Part shown: in pieces, positions 8,861 to 16,038 of the stretch
Layout of the letters: each line of letters begins with the position of its first letter
Numbering within the stretch: the stretch's first letter is position 1
Source of the DNA: Enhygromyxa salina
GTDB lineage: Bacteria; Myxococcota_A; Polyangia; Nannocystales; Nannocystaceae
DNA length: 64,000 nucleotides
NCBI RefSeq assembly: GCF_002994615.1
Contig: NZ_PVNK01000033.1
Span: forward strand, 1-64,000
Direction of reading: 5' to 3'
Made by a program: the position numbers and the translations under genes
Notes under the pieces: model-generated
Database searches by the model: none
What the model was told of the DNA's origin: nothing
What the model saw: the letters and a program-made list of their open reading frames with translations, nothing else

Positions 8861-9853
8861 ATGCGAAGCACGCCACCGCGCTCCTGGATCTTCGTGGGCC
8901 TCGCCGAGACCTTCGCCCCCGGCGAGGTCCACAGCGTCGAGATCGCCGACTCCTCGCGGGTGGTCTATCGGACCGCGAGCGGCCAGCTCGTGGTCACCGA
9001 CGCCCACTGCCCCCACGTGGGCACGCACCTCGGCCAGGGCGCCACCCTCGAGGGCGATCGCATCCGCTGCCCGCTCCACGGGCTGCGCTTCGAGCCCAAC
9101 GGCGAGTGCGTCGAGGCCCGCGCGAAGGGGGTCTGCATGCGCCTGGGCGTGCACCCCGTGCGCGAGCTCGCGGGCATGGTCTTTAGCTGGTACGCGCCGG
9201 ATGGCTCGGGCCCGAGCTTTGAGCTCCCGCAGCTCGACGACGAGGCCTTCTTGCCCTACCGCATCCGCACCGAGCGTCTCGCGCTCGCCATGGAAGAGCC
9301 GCTCGAGGTCCACGCCGTCGACATCGGTCACAACACCACGCTCCACGCCGAGCGAGACGTCGAGCCCGTCGACCCGCTCACGATCGACGCCAGCAGCATC
9401 CACGCCTCGCTGGTCATGCGCCACCCGGCCACCCCCGCGGGCCGGCGCTTGCTTCGCCTGATCGGGGTGCCCGACGGGCACGTCCGGACCCACGTCGAGG
9501 TCCGCACCGTCGGCCTCGGCTACCAGCACATTCGTTCGACCGTGGACAGCATGGGGATCGTGGTCAATCAGTTCATGCTCGCGGTTCCGCGCGCGGCCAA
9601 CGAGCTCGACCTCCACGTCGTCTACAGCATGCAAAAGCTCGAGCGCCCCCGCCTCCCCGCGATCTTTCGACCCTTTCCCCTGGCCCTGATCGAGCCCCCA
9701 ATCGAGCGCTCCGGTCACGCCGAGCTCATGGCGGCGACCGACGAGCACATGCAAATGTGGACCCGCAAGCGGCAGCTGGCCGCGCCCGCCTGGCTGCCCG
9801 AAGAGAGCGGGCTACGCGACTATCGAGCCTGGGCTGACGCCTTTTATTCCTAG
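8861..9853 (+). CDS. Rieske non-heme iron oxygenase
   Basis: A 330 aa protein with an N-terminal Rieske [2Fe-2S] domain: C50-P-H52 and C70-P-L-H73 are the cluster ligands. In the catalytic part a D154-x-x-H157-x4-H162 motif (VDIGHNTTLH) matches the mononuclear iron site of KshA, DAF-36 and related ring-hydroxylating or sterol-desaturating oxygenases. The C-terminus is an aromatic-rich helix region. No reductase or ferredoxin gene is adjacent, so electron donors must come from elsewhere. A steroid or lipid substrate is plausible (this family is common in Nannocystineae, some of which make sterols) but is inference. An in-frame stop-free extension upstream is GC-driven; the ATG at 8861 starts the conserved sequence. 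Confidence 0.85.
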   Translation: MRSTPPRSWIFVGLAETFAPGEVHSVEIADSSRVVYRTASGQLVVTDAHCPHVGTHLGQGATLEGDRIRCPLHGLRFEPNGECVEARAKGVCMRLGVHPVRELAGMVFSWYAPDGSGPSFELPQLDDEAFLPYRIRTERLALAMEEPLEVHAVDIGHNTTLHAERDVEPVDPLTIDASSIHASLVMRHPATPAGRRLLRLIGVPDGHVRTHVEVRTVGLGYQHIRSTVDSMGIVVNQFMLAVPRAANELDLHVVYSMQKLERPRLPAIFRPFPLALIEPPIERSGHAELMAATDEHMQMWTRKRQLAAPAWLPEESGLRDYRAWADAFYS

Positions 9854-9863
9854 CGGGCCAGGG

Positions 9864-10682
9864 CTAGCCAAAGTCGGGCTCGAGCCCGTACTCGAGGGTC
9901 TCGAAGCGATCGCCGCTGCGGTTTTTGATCCGGAGCCGAGCCACGCGCTCGCGGGTCAAGAAGCGCAGCCCCTTCGCGGGCTCACGCTGCGCGACCTTCG
10001 GCGCCTGACTCGCGATCACGAAGTCGGCCCAGTCGTCATCCTCGCCGTCGACGTCGAGCTTGGCGAGCATCGGGTGGATCCACGGAAACGACGCCTCCAC
10101 GCTGTCGCAGATCCGCCAAAAGCCCGCGGGATCCTGGCTGACCTGAACAGCGACGACGGTCTGCGCGTGGGTCAGCCCAGCGAGCGTGCGAAAGAACGCT
10201 GGCCCGAACAGGCGCGAGAGCTCGGGCCGGGTCTCGGCTGGGAAGTCGCAGATGACCACGTCGTAGGTCGGGCCGCGGGTCTCGATGAACTCGAGCGCGT
10301 CACCGATGATCAGGCGGACGCGGGGGTCCGCGAGGCTGGCTTCGCTCAGCTCGACCAGCGCGGGCACGGTCTGGGCCATCTCGATCACGAGCGGATCGAG
10401 CTCGCACAGCGTGACCTCTCGAACCTCCTCGTAGCGCAGGACATTGCGCAGCGCGAGGCCGTCGCCGCCGCCGAGGATCAAGACCCGGGCCGGGTCCGCC
10501 GCCATCAGGATCGGCGTGTCGGCCAGGACCTCGTGGAACACGTGCTCGTCCTGCGAGCGAAATTGCCAGACCTGATCGAGGGTCAGGTTGATGTGCCCGT
10601 CGGCCTCCTGGGCGAGCACGATGTCCTGAAAGTCAGAGCGCGCGCGGTAGAGCACGCGCTCCGTCGAGTCCGCAGCCGTCAC
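9864..10682 (-). CDS. Spermidine-synthase-like methyltransferase-fold protein
   Basis: A 272 aa protein of the polyamine (spermidine) synthase family. It shows the LYRARSDFQDIVL opening, QDEHVFHEVLADTP helix, nucleotide-binding GGGDG (71-75), the acidic ELD after strand 2, IIGDALEF, and a CDFPAE segment where classical enzymes have the catalytic Asp region. The usual substrate-gate sequence is altered, so the amine substrate is uncertain. The GTG start overlaps the stop of the upstream GSDH-like gene (GTGA), so the two form a coupled operon. It converges with the Rieske gene 10 bp away. The family transfers aminopropyl groups from decarboxylated SAM. Confidence 0.82.
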   Translation of the reverse strand: MTAADSTERVLYRARSDFQDIVLAQEADGHINLTLDQVWQFRSQDEHVFHEVLADTPILMAADPARVLILGGGDGLALRNVLRYEEVREVTLCELDPLVIEMAQTVPALVELSEASLADPRVRLIIGDALEFIETRGPTYDVVICDFPAETRPELSRLFGPAFFRTLAGLTHAQTVVAVQVSQDPAGFWRICDSVEASFPWIHPMLAKLDVDGEDDDWADFVIASQAPKVAQREPAKGLRFLTRERVARLRIKNRSGDRFETLEYGLEPDFG

Positions 10683-12118
10683 AGCGAGGGCACGATCCGG
10701 TAGATGCTGCCGTTGGCGGTCGTGATGAACACGTCGCCCCAGGCGTTGCCGCCGAAGCCGAGCACGTTGTCGAACACCGGGGTGTCGAGGACCTCGCCGT
10801 CGTCGTCGAGCAGCGTGGCCGTGTTGCCGTCCCAGGTCAGCGCGTCGACGCGCCCCTTGCAGTAGTCGGCGAAGAAGTAGGTCCCGCTCCACGAGGGCAC
10901 CTCGCAGCTGCGGTACACGTTGCCGCCCGTGACCGAGCAATTGCCGTTGCTGTGGCTGTATTGGTGGATCGGGTAGGTCAGGCCGTCGTCGTTGACCTGG
11001 CCCGCGGTCATCGGGCTGCCGGGAATGCACGGGCTGCCCTGGAAGCAGTCGAAGCCCTCCATCACGCTCCAGCCGTGATCCGAGCCGGCCTCGACGACCG
11101 TGATCTCCTCGCGCAGGTTCTGGCCGACGTCGCCGACGTAGAGCTCGCCGGTCTCCCCGTCGAAGGCGAAGCGGTAGGGGTTGCGCAGCCCGAGCGCGTA
11201 GGCCTCGTCGGCGACCTCGGGATCGTCGACGAAGGGGTTGTCGGCCGGGATCCCGTAGTCGAAGGGGCCGTACTGCGGGCAACCTTCACACGAGACCGGA
11301 TCCTTGTCGGCGTTGCCGGTCGGCTCGACGTCGATGCGCAGCATCTTGGCCAACAAGACCTGGAAGTCGCGACCGGTATTGAAGGTGTCGTCGGCCCCGC
11401 CGCCGTCGCCCATACCAATGTAGAGGTAGTCGTCGGGCCCGAACGCGATCATGCCGCCGTCGTGATTGGACGCTGGCTGATGGAGCTCGAGGATCACCCG
11501 CTCGCTGTTGGGTATGGCCTCGTTGGCGTCGAGGTCGATCATGAACTCCGAGATTCGGGTCATGCTCTCGCCCTGCGGCGAGTAGTTGATGTACACGCGG
11601 GGATCGTCGGGGTAGTAGGGGTGAAACGCGAACCCGAGCAGGCCAAACTCGCTCTGGGTGGTGACGTCGACGCTCAAGAAGGGGTTTGGCTGCTCGTCGC
11701 CCGTGTTCATGTCGATGACCAGGATGTCGCCGTTGCGCTCGACGATGTAGAGCTCGTCGGGCTTGGTCGGGTGCCCGGTCACGAGCAGGGGCTCGCCGAC
11801 TCCGCTGGCGATCAGCTCGGTCGAGATGCCGGTCGGGTTGTCGACGGGGGTGTACGGACACGGCGGGGCCATCGGCTTGGTGTCGCCGTCGCCGTCGCCG
11901 TCGCCGTCTCCGTCGCCGTCGCCGTCTCCGTCTCCGTCTCCGTCGCCGGGGTCACCGTCGCCGTCTCCGGTGTCGCCGTCGCCGTCGCCGGTGTCGCCGT
12001 CGCCGTCGCCGGACGTGCCGGTGCCCGTGTCGGCGGGCGTGTCGTCTTTGCACCCGGGCGCGAGCGCGAGCGCGGCGATGAGAAACAGGCAGGAGGTCCC
12101 AAGGCCATGCCGAGTCAT
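10679..12118 (-). CDS. Glucose/sorbosone dehydrogenase-like (PQQ-type) lipoprotein
   Basis: A 479 aa lipoprotein (signal MTRHGLGTSCLFLIAALALA, lipid Cys 23 in APGC) with a Thr/Gly/Asp repeat linker (about 30-85). It is followed by a six-bladed GSDH propeller: GEPLLVTGHPTKPDELYIVE, SEFGLLGFAFHPYY, NHDGGMIAFGPDDYLYIGMGDGG, LRNPYRFAFDGETGELYVGDVGQ. These blocks are the hallmarks of PQQ-dependent soluble aldose dehydrogenases and HHIP-like proteins. The catalytic His is probably in the NHDGG block. It acts outside the inner membrane, oxidising a sugar if PQQ is bound. Its stop overlaps the start of the spermidine-synthase-like gene. Confidence 0.86.
   Translation of the reverse strand: MTRHGLGTSCLFLIAALALAPGCKDDTPADTGTGTSGDGDGDTGDGDGDTGDGDGDPGDGDGDGDGDGDGDGDGDGDGDTKPMAPPCPYTPVDNPTGISTELIASGVGEPLLVTGHPTKPDELYIVERNGDILVIDMNTGDEQPNPFLSVDVTTQSEFGLLGFAFHPYYPDDPRVYINYSPQGESMTRISEFMIDLDANEAIPNSERVILELHQPASNHDGGMIAFGPDDYLYIGMGDGGGADDTFNTGRDFQVLLAKMLRIDVEPTGNADKDPVSCEGCPQYGPFDYGIPADNPFVDDPEVADEAYALGLRNPYRFAFDGETGELYVGDVGQNLREEITVVEAGSDHGWSVMEGFDCFQGSPCIPGSPMTAGQVNDDGLTYPIHQYSHSNGNCSVTGGNVYRSCEVPSWSGTYFFADYCKGRVDALTWDGNTATLLDDDGEVLDTPVFDNVLGFGGNAWGDVFITTANGSIYRIVPSL
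11880..12010 (-). repeat. Gly-Asp coding hexanucleotide tract
   Basis: A near-pure run of GGCGAC-type hexamers (read on the minus strand) codes for the Gly-Asp linker of the GSDH-like lipoprotein. Similar tracts occur in the lipoprotein genes at 17585-17735 and 44015-44065. These are slippage-prone linkers. Confidence 0.7.
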
Positions 12119-12446
12119 GCGGCATCGTCACCCGGGCGAGGCGCAACGCCAACGACTGATTGGCCCGGCTCGGGTGCGGAATCTCGTGAGCGACGGTCTC
12201 CCACAGGCCGCGCAGGTAACCGCCGTGGACCTCGAGGAGCGCGAACCCGACCGGCCCGCGCGCAACCGAGCCCGTGCAAAACGCGACGCCCGCCGCCTGG
12301 TCTCAGCAGCAGCACCCCGGCCCGGCCGAGAATCCGAACCGCGATCCGCGCGACCCAATCCATGCCGCGGACGCGGCCCGGCCGAGCGTAGAGGCGCTCG
12401 CAAATCTGCTTGCAAGCTCCCGGACATCATCGCATTATTGCGCTGC
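12119..12446. other. Intergenic region, no convincing gene
   Basis: About 330 bp between the divergent GSDH-like gene and the small secreted-protein gene. Open frames here are Arg/Gly/Pro-rich and look like GC noise. Both promoters should lie in it. Confidence 0.4.
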
Positions 12447-12764
12447 TTGCGCGCCATCCGCACAGCGTTCTTGCTCTGGGCAGTCCTCTTGTTGAGCGTC
12501 GCCGGTCCGTCATGGCCGAATCTGCTCGACGACGACGACAAGTCGGTGACGAGTGAGCAAGAGGACGAGCGCGAGCGCGAGCACTGCGAGCGTGAGTCCC
12601 AAGACCGCAGCTCGAGCGAAGACGACGATGACCGGGCCCTCGGATCCGGGATGAACGCCAGCGCCCACGCGGCGCCCATCGTCCACGTTGTCTACCAGAG
12701 TCGATCGCCGCGTCCCGGCTACTCCGACCCACCCTTCCGTCCGCCCGCCGTCCTTCGCGGCTGA
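12447..12764 (+). CDS. Small secreted acidic protein upstream of SLC4 transporter
   Basis: A predicted 105 aa protein starting with TTG (12438 or 12447; no ATG or GTG fits). A basic n-region and strong hydrophobic core (RAIRTAFLLWAVLLLSVAG) form a signal peptide. Then come an Asp/Glu/Ser/Arg-rich stretch, a Met-His segment, and a tail rich in Pro, Arg and Tyr. I know no family for it. It sits 100 bp upstream of and in the same orientation as the SLC4 transporter. A protein of the same layout precedes the SulP-carbonic anhydrase gene (54194-54607). Shared position rather than clear sequence identity is the evidence that both are real genes. Function unknown; an extracytoplasmic partner of inorganic carbon transport is a guess. 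Confidence 0.5.
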   Translation: MRAIRTAFLLWAVLLLSVAGPSWPNLLDDDDKSVTSEQEDEREREHCERESQDRSSSEDDDDRALGSGMNASAHAAPIVHVVYQSRSPRPGYSDPPFRPPAVLRG

Positions 12765-12863
12765 AGGCGGCTCGTCGCGCGTTGATTCGCGCTGACGACA
12801 TCGGAGCGTGTGCCCATTTAGAGGGCGCGCGCGTGGTTCACGAGTACGAAGACGGCGATAGCA

Positions 12864-14444
12864 ATGACCCAAGACGACAAAGTTCCAATCGAAGACGACG
12901 GCATGACTCGAACCGGGCGCCTCGCTGGCGGCCTGCGCAACGACCTGCGTCGACGCCTCCCCCATTACCTCAGCGACTGGCGCGACGGCCTCCACCCCAA
13001 GGTCGCCGGCTCGACCCTGTTTTTGTTCTTCGCCTGCCTGGCCAACGCGATCGCGTTTGGCGGGCTGACCGGGCTGGTCACGGGCGGCGAGATCGGGACG
13101 GTCGAGATGATCGTCGCGACCGCGGCTGGCGGCATCCTGTTCGCGCTGTGCGCGGGCCAGCCTCTCACGCTCCTCGGCGGGACCGGGCCGATCGTGATCT
13201 TCACGGGCTTGCTGTACACGACCTGCGTCGAGCTCTCGCTGCCCTTCTTGCCGGTCTACGGCTGGGTCGGGCTGTGGTCCGGGCTGTTCCTGGTCCTGCT
13301 CTCGATCACCGACGCGAGCTTCTTGATGCGCTACTTCACGCGCTTCACCGACGAGATCTTCGCGGCCCTGATCGCCGTGATCTTCATCGTCGAGGCCGTG
13401 AAGTCAGTCACGCTCGGATTCACCGAGGACGGCTCGGACATCGCCGCCGCGCTGCTGTCGCTGATCTTGGCGGTCGGGACCTACCTCGTCGCGCGCTCGC
13501 TCAAGGGCTTCTTGCACACGCCCTTTCTCCACCGGCGGGTCCGCGAGATGGTGTCCGACTTTGGCCCGGCGCTGGCGATCGCCGCGATGACCGGGGTCGC
13601 GCTGCTCTTCCCCGACGTCGAGCTCGAGGGCGCCGCGATCCCCGAGACCGTTGCGACCACGTCCGGCCGCCCGTGGCAGGTCGATCTGAGCGACGTCCCG
13701 ACCTGGGTCATGTTCGCGGCCTCGGGCCCTGCCCTGCTCGCGACGATCCTGCTGTTCCTCGACCAGAACATCTCCACGCGGCTCGTCAACGCCAAGAGCC
13801 ACAAGCTCGAGAAGGGCCCGGGCTTTCACCTCGACTTGCTCGTCGTCGGCGCGATCACGGTCGCGTGCTCGATCTTCGGGCTCCCGTGGATCGTCGCGGC
13901 CACGGTCCACGCGCTCAACCACGTCAAGAGCCTCGCCGACACCGAGGTCGTCGCCGAGGGCGGAGCGATCCGCGAGCGGATCGTGTCCGTGCGCGAGAAC
14001 CGGGTGTCGCCCCTGATGATCCACGTGCTGATCGCCGGCTCAATCCTGATCCTGCCGCTGATCAAGCTGATCCCGATGGCGGTGCTGTTCGGGCTATTCC
14101 TGTACATGGGCTTTGCCACGCTCAACGGCAACGAGCTCGCCGATCGTGCGCGGCTGTGGTTCACCGATCGCTCGCTCTATCCCGAGACCCACTACATCCG
14201 CACCGTCCCGCGCCGCAAGATCCACCTGTTCACGATCATCCAACTCGGCGGACTGATCGCGCTGTGGGTGCTCAAGACCAGCCCGCTCGGGCTGCTGTTC
14301 CCGATCTTGATCGCGCTGCTCGTGCCCCTGCGCCTGGCGATGAAGCGCCTGTTTACCGAGGCCGAGCTCGAGGCCCTCGACGGCGAGGAGTCGGCCGAGG
14401 ACATCGAGCACGACCACATGATGGCCGGCGATCTCCATGCCTAG
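12864..14444 (+). CDS. SLC4-family bicarbonate/anion transporter
   Basis: A 526 aa integral membrane protein with about 12-14 hydrophobic segments. Diagnostic SLC4 blocks are present: LLGGTGPIVIFTGLLY (about 103-118), FLDQNIS (from about 298) followed by KSHKLEKGPGFHLDL, and IFGLPWIVAATVHALNHVKSLAD. These match the core of eukaryotic band 3 / NBC proteins and their rare bacterial homologues. A short cytosolic N-terminus and an acidic His-containing C-terminus flank the core; the large eukaryotic N-terminal domain is absent. It probably exchanges or co-transports HCO3-, or another anion such as borate. The TAG stop lies inside the terminal CTAG of the adjoining repeat element. Confidence 0.88.
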   Translation: MTQDDKVPIEDDGMTRTGRLAGGLRNDLRRRLPHYLSDWRDGLHPKVAGSTLFLFFACLANAIAFGGLTGLVTGGEIGTVEMIVATAAGGILFALCAGQPLTLLGGTGPIVIFTGLLYTTCVELSLPFLPVYGWVGLWSGLFLVLLSITDASFLMRYFTRFTDEIFAALIAVIFIVEAVKSVTLGFTEDGSDIAAALLSLILAVGTYLVARSLKGFLHTPFLHRRVREMVSDFGPALAIAAMTGVALLFPDVELEGAAIPETVATTSGRPWQVDLSDVPTWVMFAASGPALLATILLFLDQNISTRLVNAKSHKLEKGPGFHLDLLVVGAITVACSIFGLPWIVAATVHALNHVKSLADTEVVAEGGAIRERIVSVRENRVSPLMIHVLIAGSILILPLIKLIPMAVLFGLFLYMGFATLNGNELADRARLWFTDRSLYPETHYIRTVPRRKIHLFTIIQLGGLIALWVLKTSPLGLLFPILIALLVPLRLAMKRLFTEAELEALDGEESAEDIEHDHMMAGDLHA

Positions 14445-14606
14445 CAGCCCGGGGTGCAATCCATCGTGTCGCCTCGCGCCGGAATTTTCGCCGAGGGCGC
14501 GAAGCCAAAACGCCGCTGTACCGGGCGTACTGCAAGTTTTGGCGACAAAGCCCTCGGCGAAAAGGCCAAGCGAGGCGGCGCGAGGGATTGCACCCCGGGC
14601 TGCTAG
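14441..14606. repeat. CTAGCAGCC inverted-repeat element, copy A1
   Basis: A 166-bp element bounded by a perfect 22-bp terminal inverted repeat (14441-14462 and 14585-14606) starting CTAGCAGCCCGGGGTGCAAT. Nested inside are further complementary arms, TTTTCGCCGAGGGC with GCCAAAAC pairing GTTTTGGC with GCCCTCGGCGAAAA, around a central spacer. The element can fold into a long hairpin. The stop codon of the SLC4 gene is within its first four bases. It encodes nothing of its own and is MITE-like. Confidence 0.8.
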
Positions 14607-14735
14607 CAGCCCGTGGTGCAGTTCGCCGAGGGCGCGAAGCCAAAACGCCGCTGTACCGGGCGTACTGCAAGTTTTGGCGACAAAGCTCTCGGCGAAAAGG
14701 CCAAGCCAGGCGGCGCGAGGCATTGCACCACGGGC
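14603..14735. repeat. CTAGCAGCC inverted-repeat element, copy A2
   Basis: A second copy abuts A1 and shares its terminal CTAG. It has a 12-bp inverted repeat (GCCCGTGGTGCA at 14609-14620 and its complement at 14724-14735) around the same core, in the same orientation, but lacks the left inner arm seen in A1. The core is nearly identical to A1, so the duplication is recent. Confidence 0.75.
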
Positions 14736-14906
14736 GTGTCCGTCCGGGTGACTGCGCCGAGGCGTCGTGCCTGCGCGAATACAGGCCCTACTTCAGGACT
14801 GACGACGGTCACGCCGGATTCGCCCCAGTCGGGAGCTACCCCGCCGGCGCCCGGGGTTCCGCTGCGCTGCCGACCCTCGCGTCGACTGAGCAGAGGTCTT
14901 CGCAGC

Positions 14907-15926
14907 TCATGGAGGATCGCAGGAATCGATCTCCGGTCGCAGTTTTTCGACGGCAGCCTCCTCGTAGCTATCCGTAGCCAAGTCATAGGGCAGGTGAACC
15001 CTGGAGGTGGGAGATGAGCAAACTTCCGCGAGGCAGTCCTGCACGATGTAGTTCGAGTTCATCTCGATGTCGCACCACGTCGCCGTCACCCCCTGGGGCG
15101 TCAACTCGACCTGCTCCCCAGCGATCTCCCGATCGGCGTACATACCGAGAATTGACGGGCGCATCTCTTGATGGATGATCGCGTCGAGTTGCCGGGTCAA
15201 GTTTGGCCGCAGCACTGTAATCCTCCGCTGAGCGTAGCTCTCGGCATAGTAGCTCCGGTAATCATCCGACGGCTCGGTGAGCTCGTAGTCGTCATCGAGG
15301 GCTACATGGCTTGTTTGCAGCACGATCTCAGCCGCCCCGTCCCCATCCACGTCCGCCACCTCCAACTGCTCGACCGAGATATCCGCGACCGACCTTCCCA
15401 AACCCCAGCTCTCAAAATCGTCGACAGGTTCTCCGCAACGACCAAAGTCGTCAGCCTCACAGGCACGAAATGACATACGAGCCCGTTCAAGGCGAGGCCG
15501 CCCTGGATCCGTATAGGACACCACCGCAACACCGAGAATATCCTCTGCCTCCCACGGGATGTAGGGAACGCTGACCGGACTGTGCTCACAGTCGTCCCAA
15601 TCATCCTCATCAGCTATCATCGTGCAATACATCCACCCGCTTGTAGCAAATACAACAACATCATACCACCGACCACCGCGATAATCCAACTGCCGGAATG
15701 CGTGGACATCCTTAACTGAGAAATCCGAATTCAGCAGAGCCAACTCGACTTGTGCAATATCGAGAGGCCCAGGGGCCGGCGGCGGCGGCGTGTAAACCTT
15801 GGGTCGCTCCACCACCACATGTGGCGACTCGAGGCGTGGCCCAGAGCTTGGCACCTCGACGTTCGCAGTGGGCTTGCAGGAAATGAGAGCAAGATGTGCG
15901 ACTAGACAAGGGAGGCGACGATTCAT
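14907..15926 (-). CDS. Lipoprotein with FG-GAP-like calcium-binding motif
   Basis: A 339 aa protein. The start at 15926 gives a short lipoprotein signal (MNRRLPCLVAHLALISC, Cys 17). A Pro-rich spacer with a PPPPAPGP run follows. A VADVDGDGAAEIVLQ segment near the middle is the Asp-rich loop of FG-GAP / integrin-alpha-like blades. Six or more cysteines (such as FRACEADDFGRC, TWCDIE, DCLAEVC) suggest disulfides. Composition is less GC-rich than its neighbours, with more A/T third positions, which hints at a different history. No enzymatic motif; the role is unknown. Confidence 0.72.
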   Translation of the reverse strand: MNRRLPCLVAHLALISCKPTANVEVPSSGPRLESPHVVVERPKVYTPPPPAPGPLDIAQVELALLNSDFSVKDVHAFRQLDYRGGRWYDVVVFATSGWMYCTMIADEDDWDDCEHSPVSVPYIPWEAEDILGVAVVSYTDPGRPRLERARMSFRACEADDFGRCGEPVDDFESWGLGRSVADISVEQLEVADVDGDGAAEIVLQTSHVALDDDYELTEPSDDYRSYYAESYAQRRITVLRPNLTRQLDAIIHQEMRPSILGMYADREIAGEQVELTPQGVTATWCDIEMNSNYIVQDCLAEVCSSPTSRVHLPYDLATDSYEEAAVEKLRPEIDSCDPP

Positions 15927-16038
15927 GATGTCACTCCGGGGGGAGATAGGACAGAAGGTCCGTGGCAAGGTTCTGTGTCTCGCGTCAGTCAGGCGGGGTC
16001 AGCACCCTCGCCTGGCCGCCAGGGCAATCTAGCAGCCC

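Noticed and set aside
6649..8871. 740-residue minus-strand open frame
   Set aside because: Antisense of the DUF4139 gene, explained by GC bias.
12115..12363. 82-codon minus-strand frame with ATGA overlap to the GSDH gene
   Set aside because: The overlap is tempting, but the product is almost only Arg, Gly, Pro and Ala with no signal or fold pattern.
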